Shown: one piece after another, positions 27,886 to 35,617 of the stretch
Position numbering within the stretch: the first letter of the stretch is position 1
Layout of the letters: each line of letters opens with the position of its first letter
Assembly (NCBI RefSeq): GCF_900129455.1
Contig: NZ_FQVU01000002.1
Coordinates: 1-64,000, forward strand
Length of the DNA: 64,000 nt
Reading direction: 5' to 3'
From: Jatrophihabitans endophyticus
GTDB lineage: Bacteria; Actinomycetota; Actinomycetes; Mycobacteriales; Jatrophihabitantaceae
Notes under the pieces: model-generated
Database searches by the model: none
Told to the model about the DNA's origin: nothing
What the model saw: the letters and a program-made list of their open reading frames with translations, nothing else
Position numbers and translations under genes: made by a program

Positions 27886-28281
27886 GTGGGCGTGCCGACC
27901 GGACGGGAATTCCTCGGGGACACGGCCGCACCGGCCGGCGCACGCGCGTACGTCATGGCCACGGTGGTCGAGCTGCTGCCCGGTGGGCTCGACCCCACAC
28001 TGCGCGACGACCTGGAGCTGGTGGTGAGCGAGCTCGTCACCAACGCCGTGCGCGCCGGCAGTCCCACCGTCACGGTGGGCGTGACCGCCGAACGTGGCCG
28101 GATCGTGTTGCGGGTCGGCGACGAGGGCACCGGCTGGCCCGAGCCGCGCGACGCCGGCATCCACGACGTCAACGGCCGCGGGCTGGCACTCGTCAGCGCG
28201 ATGTGCGCGTCGTGGGGTGTCCGGCTGGCCGGCGACGGCAAGACGGTGTGGGCCGAGCTGGAGATCCGCTCCGCCGGCTGA
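27886..28281 (+). CDS. RsbW-like anti-sigma factor / ATP-binding regulator
   Basis: GHKL-type ATPase domain (HATPase_c_2 type): N-box LELVVSELVTNAVRAG, then VLRVGDEGTGWPEP (G1 box) and NGRGLALVSAM (G2 box). That order is diagnostic of RsbW/SpoIIAB and related actinomycete regulators. The frame is open back to a GTG at 27805, but that would leave only nine bases to the divergent STAS start; GTG 27886 has GCGGGG at good spacing and precedes conserved sequence. The start remains uncertain (27805, 27886 or 27892). The likely function is reversible inhibition of a sigma factor controlled by the STAS protein. Confidence 0.8.
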   Translation: MGVPTGREFLGDTAAPAGARAYVMATVVELLPGGLDPTLRDDLELVVSELVTNAVRAGSPTVTVGVTAERGRIVLRVGDEGTGWPEPRDAGIHDVNGRGLALVSAMCASWGVRLAGDGKTVWAELEIRSAG

Positions 28282-28361
28282 GCCACCCCCGACGTCGGCT
28301 ACCGATACGACGCACAGGTCTCTCACCGCGGGTTCGAAGACGGGCCGCGCAGGATCGATGC

Positions 28362-28805
28362 ATGGCGACGGGGACGATGTGGACACCGACGACGTGGACG
28401 TCCGAGTCGACCGGGCCGCGCACGCTGACCGCGACCGAGCTCGCCCAGCTGCGCATGATGCTCGACGAGCAGCGGGGCTTCCGGCTCGAACAGCTCGCCG
28501 CGTTGCGGCGCCCCGGCACGCCCGGACCGCTCGGCAGCGCCGACGACGAGATCTCGGCGTCGCTCGCGACCGGCGCGCACGCCGCGCTGGGCGACATCGA
28601 GGCCGCACTGCGCCGCATGGTGCGAGGCACCTACGGCCGCTGCACCGAGTGCGGCACCGCGCTCGGCCTCGAGCGACTCGAGATCCTGCCGCAGGCGGCG
28701 CTGTGCATGCCGTGCCAGCGCCGCGACGCCGCCGACGGACAGCCCGGTGGGGGTACCGGCTCCGTCGGCGGCGCGCCCGTCCGCGACACCCGGACGGGCG
28801 GCTGA
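28362..28805 (+). CDS. TraR/DksA-type C4 zinc-finger protein
   Basis: 147 residues. The C-terminal zinc finger has C-x2-C and C-x2-C pairs 17 residues apart (YGRCTECG and CMPCQRRD), preceded by the acidic/amphipathic helix [18 protein letters not shown]. DksA-like proteins reach into the RNA polymerase secondary channel, and short actinomycete members such as this are general transcription modulators of unclear function. The Gly-rich tail after the finger is probably disordered. ATG 28362 with AGGA eight bases upstream. It stands alone between the RsbW-like gene and pnp. Confidence 0.82.
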   Translation: MATGTMWTPTTWTSESTGPRTLTATELAQLRMMLDEQRGFRLEQLAALRRPGTPGPLGSADDEISASLATGAHAALGDIEAALRRMVRGTYGRCTECGTALGLERLEILPQAALCMPCQRRDAADGQPGGGTGSVGGAPVRDTRTGG

Positions 28806-28882
28806 CGGGAGGGCCGTCACGCCCGCCGGCCGGGGCCACTCGGCGGCACGCCGCGCGTGCGGAGTGCGCGGCACGATCCGAG

Positions 28883-28888
28883 TAGGGT
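28883..28888 (+). promoter_or_regulatory. -10 element of the pnp operon, near-leaderless
   Basis: TAGGGT, eight bases before the GTG of the purine nucleoside phosphorylase gene. A CGGCGGGC spacer replaces any clear Shine-Dalgarno site. Confidence 0.4.
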
Positions 28889-28896
28889 CGGCGGGC

Positions 28897-29742
28897 GTGA
28901 CCGGAGCGCCCCCCGCAGCGTCCCCCAGCGCCGCCCCCACCCCTGGTAGCCCGGCCGAGGCGGCCGGCGCCGCGGCCGCCGCCCTCGCCGAGCGCACGGG
29001 CGTCGCGAGCCACGACCTCGCGATCGTCCTCGGCTCGGGCTGGGTGCCCGCGATCGACGTGCTGCCCGACCCCGGTTCCGACGTCGTCGAGTTCCCGGTC
29101 ACCGAGCTGCCCGGCTTCCTGCCCCCCGCCGTCGAGGGTCACGCCGGCCGGGTGCGCTCGCTGTCGGTCGGGGGCAAGCGCGTCCTCGCCTTCCTCGGCC
29201 GCACCCACCTCTACGAGGGCCGCGGCGTCGAGCCGGTCGTGCACGGCGTGCGCACGGCGGCCGCCGCCGGGTGCCGCGTCGTCGTCCTGACCAACGCCTG
29301 CGGCGGGCTGCGGCCGGGGCTGTCCGTCGGCGACCCGGTCCTGCTCGCCGACCACCTCAACCTCACCGGCCGGACCCCGCTCGTCGGGGCCCGCTTCGTC
29401 GACCTCTCCGACGTCTACGCGGCCCGGCTGCGCGCCCTGGTCCGCGAGGTCGACCCGGACATCGCCGAGGGCGTGTACGCGCAGTTCCCCGGCCCGCAGT
29501 ACGAGACGCCGGCCGAGGTCCGCATGGCGGGCGTGCTCGGTGCCGATCTGGTCGGCATGTCGACGGTGCTGGAGGCCGTCGCGGCACACGCCGAGGGCTG
29601 CGAGGTGCTCGGCATCTCCCTCGTCACCAACCTGGCCGCCGGGTTGGGCGACCCGCTCGACCACGACGAGGTCCTCGCCGTCGGCAAGGCCGCCGCGACC
29701 CGCATGGGCGAACTGCTGCGCCGGGTCGTCCCCCGCGTATGA
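28897..29742 (+). CDS. punA: Purine nucleoside phosphorylase (trimeric type)
   Basis: Phosphorolysis of (deoxy)inosine and (deoxy)guanosine to the base and (deoxy)ribose-1-phosphate; 281 residues, low-molecular-mass trimer class. Signatures: [30 protein letters not shown] (phosphate Arg and His), the TNACGGL loop, [11 protein letters not shown] and the [10 protein letters not shown] base-binding region. An Ala/Pro-rich leader of about 30 residues precedes the fold. GTG 28897. First of three overlapping genes with an SDR and a phosphosugar mutase, an arrangement suited to handling the pentose-1-phosphate product. Confidence 0.93.
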   Translation: MTGAPPAASPSAAPTPGSPAEAAGAAAAALAERTGVASHDLAIVLGSGWVPAIDVLPDPGSDVVEFPVTELPGFLPPAVEGHAGRVRSLSVGGKRVLAFLGRTHLYEGRGVEPVVHGVRTAAAAGCRVVVLTNACGGLRPGLSVGDPVLLADHLNLTGRTPLVGARFVDLSDVYAARLRALVREVDPDIAEGVYAQFPGPQYETPAEVRMAGVLGADLVGMSTVLEAVAAHAEGCEVLGISLVTNLAAGLGDPLDHDEVLAVGKAAATRMGELLRRVVPRV

Positions 29743-30521
29743 CGGTGCTGCTGACCGGCGCCGCCGGTCGCATCGGGACGGCGCTGCGCGAGCGCCTGCC
29801 GTCCTTCGGCTGGGAGGTTCGCGGCTTCGACCGCGAGGCGGTGCCGGGCGGTGTCGCGGGTGACATCGGCTCGGCCGGCGACCTCGACGGCGCCCTGGCC
29901 GACGGTGACGTCACCGCGATCGTCCACCTCGCGGGCGTCCCGACCGAGGCGCCGTGGCCGCAGTTGCGGGCCGCGAACGTCGACGGCCTGTACGAGGTCT
30001 TCGAGGCCGCTCGCCGCCACCGCGTGCCGCGGCTGGTGTTCGCGTCGTCCAACCACGCCGCGGGGTTCACGCCCAACACGCCCGGCCCGGCGGCCGACAC
30101 CGCGCCGCGTCCGGACACCCTCTACGGCGTCACCAAGGCCTTCGGCGAGGCGCTCGGGCGCTACTACCACGACCGGTACGCGATGCGGGTGGCGTGCCTG
30201 CGCATCGGCACGTTCGCACCCGCCCCGCACGACGCACGCGCCCTCGCCACCTGGCTGTCGCCCGACGACGGCGCCCGGCTCGTCGACGCCTGCCTGCGCA
30301 GCCCCGACCTGGGTTTCGCGATCGTCTGGGGTGTGTCGGCCAACGCACGCAACACCTGGGACCACGCGGCCGGTCGGGCCCTGGGCTACGAGCCCCGCGA
30401 CGACGCGGAGCGGTTCGCGGCGCGGCTGACCGACGTCGAGCCGCGGCCGACCGACGCGCTGGTCGGCGGGGAGTTCACCTCGGCCGGGTACGGCATCGAC
30501 GAGATCGGGAGCGACCGGTGA
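29739..30521 (+). CDS. NAD-dependent epimerase/dehydratase (uronate dehydrogenase-like SDR)
   Basis: 260-residue extended SDR with the glycine motif [13 protein letters not shown], the acidic segment [22 protein letters not shown] and the active-site pair [11 protein letters not shown] (Y-x3-K) preceded by VFASSNHA. The spacing SSNH before YxxxK and the later RIGTF and [10 protein letters not shown] segments resemble uronate dehydrogenases, but sequence alone does not fix the substrate. ATG overlaps the pnp stop (ATGA), and the stop overlaps the mutase start (GTGA), so all three proteins are co-translated. Confidence 0.82.
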   Translation: MTVLLTGAAGRIGTALRERLPSFGWEVRGFDREAVPGGVAGDIGSAGDLDGALADGDVTAIVHLAGVPTEAPWPQLRAANVDGLYEVFEAARRHRVPRLVFASSNHAAGFTPNTPGPAADTAPRPDTLYGVTKAFGEALGRYYHDRYAMRVACLRIGTFAPAPHDARALATWLSPDDGARLVDACLRSPDLGFAIVWGVSANARNTWDHAAGRALGYEPRDDAERFAARLTDVEPRPTDALVGGEFTSAGYGIDEIGSDR

Positions 30522-32104
30522 CCCTGCACGACGATGTCCGCGCCTGGATCGCCGACGAGGTCTCCGATCGGGACGCCGGCGAACTGCAGGCGCTGCTCGA
30601 CGCCGGGGACGACGTCGAGCTGGCCGAGCGCTTCGGCGCCACCCTGACCTTCGGCACCGCCGGCCTGCGCGGCCCGCTGCGCGCCGGGCCGAACGGGATG
30701 AACCGCGCGGTCGTGCGCCGCGCGGCGGCCGGTCTCGCGGCCTGGCTGACCGAGCACGGCCATGCCGGCCGTCCGGTCGTGGTGGGCTACGACGCCCGGC
30801 ACGGCTCGGCCGACTTCGCGCGCGACTCCGCCGCGATCCTCGCCGCCGCCGGCTTCGAGGCCCGACTGCTGCCGCGGGTGCTGCCGACGCCGGTGCTCGC
30901 GTTCGCCGTGCGCCGGCTCGGCGCCGCGGCCGGCGTCATGGTGACCGCGTCGCACAACCCGCCGCAGGACAACGGCTACAAGGTCTACGCCGACGACGGC
31001 GCGCAGATCGTCCCGCCCGCCGACCGCGAGATCGAGGCGGCGATCGAGGCGACCGGCGCGGTGCGGGACATCGCGCTCGCCGACGACGTGACCGTGCTGG
31101 CCGACGGCATCGTCGACGAGTACGTCGACGCGGTGGCCGGGCTCGTCGCCGGCGACGGACCCCGCGCCCTGCGGATCGTGCACACCGCGATGCACGGCGT
31201 GGGCACCGAGACCGTGCTGGCGGTGCTGGCCCGGGCCGGGTTCGCCGACGTCACCCCGGTCCCGGAGCAGCAGCGCCCGGACCCCGACTTCCCGACCGTC
31301 GCCTTCCCCAATCCCGAGGAGCCGGGCGCGCTGGACCTCGCGCTCGCCCTCGCCCGCCGGAGCGGTGCCGACCTCGTCATCGCCAACGACCCCGACGCCG
31401 ACCGCTGCGCCGCGGCGGTGCCGGTGCCCGGTGGCGACTGGCGGATGCTGCGCGGCGACGAGGTCGGCGTGCTGCTGGGTGACGCGATGATGCGTGCCGG
31501 TATGCGGGGCACCTACGCCACGACCATCGTGTCGTCCTCGCTGCTCGGCGTCCTCGCCGCCGCCCACGGCGTCGACTACGCCGAGACGCTGACCGGCTTC
31601 AAGTGGATCTCGCGCGCCGCGCCCGACCTCGTCTTCGGCTACGAGGAGGCGCTCGGGTACGCGGTGGCGCCGGAGCTGGTACGCGACAAGGACGGCGTCA
31701 GCGCGGCGCTCCGGCTCGCCGAGCTCGCCGCGACGCTCGCGGCCCAAGGGTCGTCCCTGCTCGCCCGGCTGGACGAGATCGCCGCCGAGCACGGCCGCTA
31801 CGCCACCGACCAGGTGTCGCTCCGCGTCGCCGAGCTCTCGCTGATCGCCGACACCATGACGCGGCTGCGCACGTCCCCGCCGGCGACGCTGCTCGGCCGA
31901 CCGGTGACCGTCGAGGACCTGCTGCCCGCGACGGACGGGCTGCGGTGGCGCGTCGACGGTGGCCGGGTCGTCGTCCGACCGTCCGGGACCGAGCCCAAGC
32001 TCAAGGCCTACCTCGAGGTCGTGGAGCCCGGTGGCGACGCGGGCGCGGCGGCGGACGCGCTCGCCCGGCTGCGCGACGAGGTCGCGGCGCTCGTCGGCGC
32101 CTGA
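30518..32104 (+). CDS. Alpha-D-phosphohexomutase family protein (phosphomannomutase / probable phosphopentomutase)
   Basis: 528 residues with the four canonical domains: substrate entry TFGTAGLRGPL, catalytic phosphoserine loop VTASHNPPQDNGYK, metal loop NDPDADRC, sugar-binding FGYEEALGY, and the C-terminal phosphate loop RPSGTEPKLKAY. The N-terminal extension (about 40 residues before TFGTAG) and the FKWI segment fit the PGM2 type, some of which act as phosphopentomutases. Position in one overlapping operon with purine nucleoside phosphorylase supports conversion of ribose-1-phosphate to ribose-5-phosphate; that role is inferred. GTG start overlaps the previous stop (GTGA). Confidence 0.9.
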   Translation: MTLHDDVRAWIADEVSDRDAGELQALLDAGDDVELAERFGATLTFGTAGLRGPLRAGPNGMNRAVVRRAAAGLAAWLTEHGHAGRPVVVGYDARHGSADFARDSAAILAAAGFEARLLPRVLPTPVLAFAVRRLGAAAGVMVTASHNPPQDNGYKVYADDGAQIVPPADREIEAAIEATGAVRDIALADDVTVLADGIVDEYVDAVAGLVAGDGPRALRIVHTAMHGVGTETVLAVLARAGFADVTPVPEQQRPDPDFPTVAFPNPEEPGALDLALALARRSGADLVIANDPDADRCAAAVPVPGGDWRMLRGDEVGVLLGDAMMRAGMRGTYATTIVSSSLLGVLAAAHGVDYAETLTGFKWISRAAPDLVFGYEEALGYAVAPELVRDKDGVSAALRLAELAATLAAQGSSLLARLDEIAAEHGRYATDQVSLRVAELSLIADTMTRLRTSPPATLLGRPVTVEDLLPATDGLRWRVDGGRVVVRPSGTEPKLKAYLEVVEPGGDAGAAADALARLRDEVAALVGA

Positions 32105-32135
32105 CGCCCCACCGCGGCGTCCGGCACCGGCCCGG

Positions 32136-33245
32136 TCACCGGGTCGGGACGAGGCCGCCGGTGCGGTACTCGTTCCACGCCACGTTCCACAGCCCGTACC
32201 CCTGACCCATCTGCATCCTGGGGCCGGTCGCGTTCGGGAACGTCACGACGTCGCCGACCCGCAGCTCGCCGTAGAGCTTGCGGGCGTCGCGCGGCAGCAG
32301 GTTGGTGCAGCCGTTGGAGGAGTTCACGCCGGCCTCGATGTTGTCGACGTTCCACGGCGCGGAGTGCAGGTACTCGCCGCCGAAGGTCAACCGCTGCGTG
32401 TCCTGCACGCGAGCCGTGTAGTAGCCCGGCCCCTTCATCGGGATCTGCCGACCCTTCTCCATGATGACCTTGATGCCACGCATCGTCGGCGTCGCCGTCG
32501 AGCCCAGGGACGTGGGGAAGCTGCCGTACCTCGTGCCGTCGGACACGACGGTGACCCGGTGCGTCGTGTTGTCGACGGTCGTGATGGTGCGCGCGGCGGT
32601 CGAGAAGTCCAGCGTGCTCAGCCGGCCGTCGGTCGCCAGCCGCCCGCCGAGGGCCGTGCCCCGGGCCGGGAAGGTGACGTGGATCTTCGCGTGCGCCGGC
32701 CAGTAGTCCTTGGGCCGCAGCTGCGCCTCGATCGGGCCGTGCCCGGCGGCCGAGCGCTGGAAGTACCACGCCGTGTCGAGCGGGCGGCCGTTGGCGGTGA
32801 CGGTGGTGCCCTGCTGGAAGGCGCGGGCGTCGGTGATCCGCTGGGAGAAGTACGCGATCACGGGCATGCCCACCCCGTAGACCGCGCCGTCGCTGTTGGC
32901 GGTGGTGACCCGCACGAACGTCGCCCCCGCCGGCGGCGTCGACGAGCGGGCCGCGGACACCGACGGCCGCGCCGCCTCGACCGATCCGCGGCGGTCTTCG
33001 TCGCCGCGGGTGACGGCGAGGGCGCCGGCCACGATCGCGACCACGGCGGCCGCGGCGGCGAGCGGGGCCCACCACCGGGCGCGGCCGGGGCGGTGCGGTG
33101 CGGCCGCGGCGGGACGGGCTCCGGTCGGCGCGTCGTCGGCGCCGGCGTACCGGGGTGGCGGCGGCACCGCGTGGTCGCCGACACCGGCGCGGGCCCGCGC
33201 GTCGAAGGCGTCGGCGAGGAAGCGCCCGAGGTCGTCGTCGGTCAC
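32136..33245 (-). CDS. Membrane-anchored L,D-transpeptidase with cytoplasmic N-terminus
   Basis: 369 residues. Order: a 50-residue charged/proline-rich cytoplasmic part (starting VTDDDLGRFLADAFDARA), one membrane helix (WWAPLAAAAAVVAIVAGALAV, about 58-78), an extracellular Ig-like domain of actinomycete Ldt type (about 95-235) and the YkuD catalytic domain. The catalytic Cys is Cys313 in NSSNGCTNL with His294 in HSAPWN upstream; the residue usually His before Gly-Cys is Asn311. The reaction would be 3-3 crosslinking of peptidoglycan or protein attachment. The GTG start overlaps the ECF sigma stop (GTGA), the place usually held by an anti-sigma gene. Confidence 0.88.
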   Translation of the reverse strand: MTDDDLGRFLADAFDARARAGVGDHAVPPPPRYAGADDAPTGARPAAAAPHRPGRARWWAPLAAAAAVVAIVAGALAVTRGDEDRRGSVEAARPSVSAARSSTPPAGATFVRVTTANSDGAVYGVGMPVIAYFSQRITDARAFQQGTTVTANGRPLDTAWYFQRSAAGHGPIEAQLRPKDYWPAHAKIHVTFPARGTALGGRLATDGRLSTLDFSTAARTITTVDNTTHRVTVVSDGTRYGSFPTSLGSTATPTMRGIKVIMEKGRQIPMKGPGYYTARVQDTQRLTFGGEYLHSAPWNVDNIEAGVNSSNGCTNLLPRDARKLYGELRVGDVVTFPNATGPRMQMGQGYGLWNVAWNEYRTGGLVPTR

Positions 33246-33823
33246 GAGCCACCGCCCAGCGTCGTGCGCAGGGTCGTGTGCAGCGTCGCCATGCCCCGGC
33301 TGGCCGCGGACTTGACCGCGCCGGCCGAGATGCCGAGGGTGTCGGCGATCTCGCGCTCGGACAGGCCGGACCAGTACCGCAGGATCAGGACCTCCCGCTG
33401 GTGGCGTGGCAACCGGCGTACGGCCTCGAGCGCGGCCCGGTGCTCGTCGCGGAGCAGGACGTCGTGGTCCGCTCCCGCCGTCGCCTCGGGCTCGGCCACC
33501 TTGAGGTGCTTGCGGGCGGTCTGACGCCGCCGCAGCACCGAGCGGGACAGGTTCACGACCGAGGTCCGCAGGTAGCCGAGCGCGGCGTCCGGGTCACGCA
33601 GCGACGCCGAGCGCCGGTGCAGGGCGACGAAGGCGTCCTGCACGACGTCCTCGGCACTCGCGACGTCGTCCACCATGAGGGTCGCGAGGCGCACCAGGTA
33701 CCGCCAGTGCGCCTGGTACAGCGCGTCGACGTCCGGCCCGGACGGGGCGGGCGACGCGCCCGCGGAGGCGGCCGGCACGGCGCGCAGACCCTCCTCGGCA
33801 GTCACGGGGACCAAGGTTGTCAC
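33242..33823 (-). CDS. ECF sigma factor, SigE-family type
   Basis: 193 residues with sigma region 2 (DVDALYQAHWRYLVRLATLMVDD, key parts LYQAHW, AEDVVQDAF) and region 4 (LPRHQREVLILRYWSGLSEREIADTLGISAGAVKS, key parts QREVLILRY, SEREIADTLG). No separate anti-sigma gene follows; instead its TGA overlaps the start of the membrane L,D-transpeptidase. I choose GTG 33823 because an ECF-like promoter ends about seven bases upstream, implying a leaderless message; GTG 33805 is the alternative. Probably responds to an envelope signal sensed by the transpeptidase protein (inference). Confidence 0.88.
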   Translation of the reverse strand: MTTLVPVTAEEGLRAVPAASAGASPAPSGPDVDALYQAHWRYLVRLATLMVDDVASAEDVVQDAFVALHRRSASLRDPDAALGYLRTSVVNLSRSVLRRRQTARKHLKVAEPEATAGADHDVLLRDEHRAALEAVRRLPRHQREVLILRYWSGLSEREIADTLGISAGAVKSAASRGMATLHTTLRTTLGGGS

Positions 33824-33830
33824 ATGGGTA

Positions 33831-33858
33831 GGACGCGCGGGGGTCGTGCGGGGTTGCC
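33831..33858 (-). promoter_or_regulatory. ECF-type autoregulatory promoter of the sigma gene
   Basis: On the minus strand GGCAACC (33858-33852), a 16-base spacer and CGTCC (33835-33831), matching the AAC / CGTC pattern of ECF promoters. The predicted start is at or beside GTG 33823. Confidence 0.45.
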
Positions 33859-33954
33859 GGGGCTCATGTGACGCCGGCCGCTGCCGATGTTGCGATGATG
33901 ACGTCGTCGCGGCACCGACACGGATCGCCGACGCGCCGAGCGAGGAGTGACCGG

Positions 33955-34785
33955 ATGACGACGGTGGCACGACTGGCCGCACGAGTGGTGGCGTTGACGA
34001 TGCTGCTCGCCGCCTGCACGTCGGGTGGGGGCGTCGCCGCGGCCGCGCCGAAGGTCGCGCAGCCGCCGAAGGCCGGTGTCTTCGACTACCAGATCGGCGG
34101 GGCCTACCGGCCCGCGGCCGCGGTGCGCATCGTCGATCGCGACCGCTCGGCGAAGCCCGCCGCGAAGCGCTACAACATCTGCTACGTCAACGCCTTTCAG
34201 ACCCAGCCCGAGGAGAAGCGGTTCTGGACGAGCAAGCACCGCTCCCTGCTGCTGCGGGTGCACGGCCGCTACGTCACCGACCCCGACTGGCCCGGCGAGT
34301 ACGTCCTAGACACCTCGACGGCCGCGAAGCGTGCGGCGCTCGTCCGGGTGGTCGGCGCCTGGTTCGACGGCTGCGCCCGCAAGGGGTTCGACGCCGTGGA
34401 GCCGGACAACCTCGACTCGTGGACCCGCCGGGGCGTGTCCGGGGCCATCACGAAGGCCGACAACCTCGCCTACGCCCGGGCGCTGGTGAAGCGGGCCCAC
34501 GCCCGCGGCCTGGCCATCGCGCAGAAGAACACCGTCGAGGTGTCGAAGCGGGCGCGCTCGATCGGCTTCGACTTCGCGATCGCCGAGGAGTGCGAGGTGT
34601 ACCGCGAGTGCGGCGGCTACACCCGCTCCTACGGCGCACGCGTCCTGGAGGTCGAGTACACCGACACGCCACGCTCGGCCTACACCCGCGCGTGCACGGC
34701 GCGCGCCGGCACCATGTCGATCATCCTGCGCGACCGCGACGTCGTGCCGCGCGGCAACCGCGCCTACCGCTACTCCCACTGCTGA
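33955..34785 (+). CDS. GH114 (endo-alpha-1,4-polygalactosaminidase-like) lipoprotein
   Basis: 276 residues. Signal peptide with lipobox LLAAC (Cys near residue 21), so secreted and lipid-anchored. The mature part carries GH114/DUF297 features: the opening FDYQIGGAY strand, ICYVNAFQTQPEE, and the acidic active-site strands GFDAVEPDNLDSW and AIAEECEVYRECGGY. Family members cleave galactosaminogalactan-type or related amino-sugar polymers; the natural target here is unknown. ATG 33955 with GAGGAG upstream. Divergent from the ECF sigma/transpeptidase pair, so it may belong to the same envelope-related locus. Confidence 0.83.
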   Translation: MTTVARLAARVVALTMLLAACTSGGGVAAAAPKVAQPPKAGVFDYQIGGAYRPAAAVRIVDRDRSAKPAAKRYNICYVNAFQTQPEEKRFWTSKHRSLLLRVHGRYVTDPDWPGEYVLDTSTAAKRAALVRVVGAWFDGCARKGFDAVEPDNLDSWTRRGVSGAITKADNLAYARALVKRAHARGLAIAQKNTVEVSKRARSIGFDFAIAEECEVYRECGGYTRSYGARVLEVEYTDTPRSAYTRACTARAGTMSIILRDRDVVPRGNRAYRYSHC

Positions 34786-34806
34786 GCGGCGACCGCCTCG
34801 GCCGGG

Positions 34807-35439
34807 TCAGCGCGGCCCGAACTGCCGGTCGCCCGCGTCCCCGAGGCCCGGGACGATGTAGGCGTTCTCGTTCAGCCGCTCGTCGATGCTGGCCGTGAAC
34901 AGCCGGATGGGCAGTCCCGACCCGCCCAGCGCGGCGTGCCCCTCCGGCGCCACCAGCGCGCAGATCACGGTGAGGTCGGTCGCGCCCCGGCTCGCGAGCA
35001 GGTGCAGGCAGTGCAGCAGCGATCCGCCCGTCGCCAGCATGGGGTCCAGGACGAGCACCGGCCGACCGGCGAGCGACTCGGGCAGCGAGGCCATGTAGGG
35101 CGTGGGCTCGTGCGTCTCCTCGTCGCGGGCGAGGCCGACGAAGCCCATCTGCGACTCCGGCAGCAGGTTGAAGGCCGCCTCGGCCATCCCGAGCCCGGCC
35201 CGGAGCACCGGCACGAGCAACGGCGGATTCGCGATGGCGGTGCCGGTGGTCGGCGCGACCGGGGTCGAGATCGGGACGTCGGCGCGCTCGAGCTCACGGG
35301 TGGCCTCGTAGACCAGCAGCGACGCGATCTCGCGCAGCGCGGCACGGAACTCGGCGTTGCTGCTGGTCTCGTCGCGCATGACGGTGAGGCGCGCCTGGAC
35401 GATCGGATGGTCGACCACGGTCGTCTGCAGAGAACTCAC
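34807..35439 (-). CDS. upp: Uracil phosphoribosyltransferase
   Basis: Uracil + PRPP to UMP; 210 residues, full length. Seen: [17 protein letters not shown] and [12 protein letters not shown] at the N-terminus, [13 protein letters not shown], the PRPP-binding loop [14 protein letters not shown] and the C-terminal uracil-binding [19 protein letters not shown] (key parts [12 protein letters not shown]). GTG start at 35439, six bases after TAGGGT, so leaderless. Convergent with the GH114 gene and divergent from the large protease gene. Takes the uracil produced by the nucleoside phosphorylase/deaminase genes in this window. Confidence 0.95.
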   Translation of the reverse strand: MSSLQTTVVDHPIVQARLTVMRDETSSNAEFRAALREIASLLVYEATRELERADVPISTPVAPTTGTAIANPPLLVPVLRAGLGMAEAAFNLLPESQMGFVGLARDEETHEPTPYMASLPESLAGRPVLVLDPMLATGGSLLHCLHLLASRGATDLTVICALVAPEGHAALGGSGLPIRLFTASIDERLNENAYIVPGLGDAGDRQFGPR

Positions 35440-35445
35440 GAGCAG

Positions 35446-35451
35446 ACCCTA
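35446..35451 (-). promoter_or_regulatory. -10 element of upp, leaderless type
   Basis: TAGGGT on the minus strand, then six bases (CTGCTC) and the GTG of upp. Confidence 0.45.
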
Positions 35452-35537
35452 GCGATCCGGTGCCGGCCGGGCGGTGCCACCCGAGGCGCCGAACCGCAGC
35501 CGAAGGTCACGGCGCGCCACCGATTTCCGCAGCCCGC

Positions 35538-35567
35538 TTGACGCGCATTACACAGCGAGGTCATAGT
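35538..35567 (+). promoter_or_regulatory. Promoter of the large subtilase gene
   Basis: TTGACG (35538-35543), 18 bases and CATAGT (35562-35567). It gives a leader of about 45 bases with GGAGG before the TTG start. Confidence 0.5.
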
Positions 35568-35617
35568 CAGCCGCGCTCTGCATCTGGTAGAGCCAGATTC
35601 CCCTTCGTGGAGGCCCG

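Noticed and set aside
28320-28362. tRNA T-loop-like GGGTTCGAA
   Set aside because: No acceptor, D or anticodon stems can be built around it, and it lies in the short leader of the DksA-like gene.
32110-32136. CCCGGTCACCGGG palindrome after the mutase gene as a terminator
   Set aside because: Only six-base arms partly inside the next gene's end; too weak to call.
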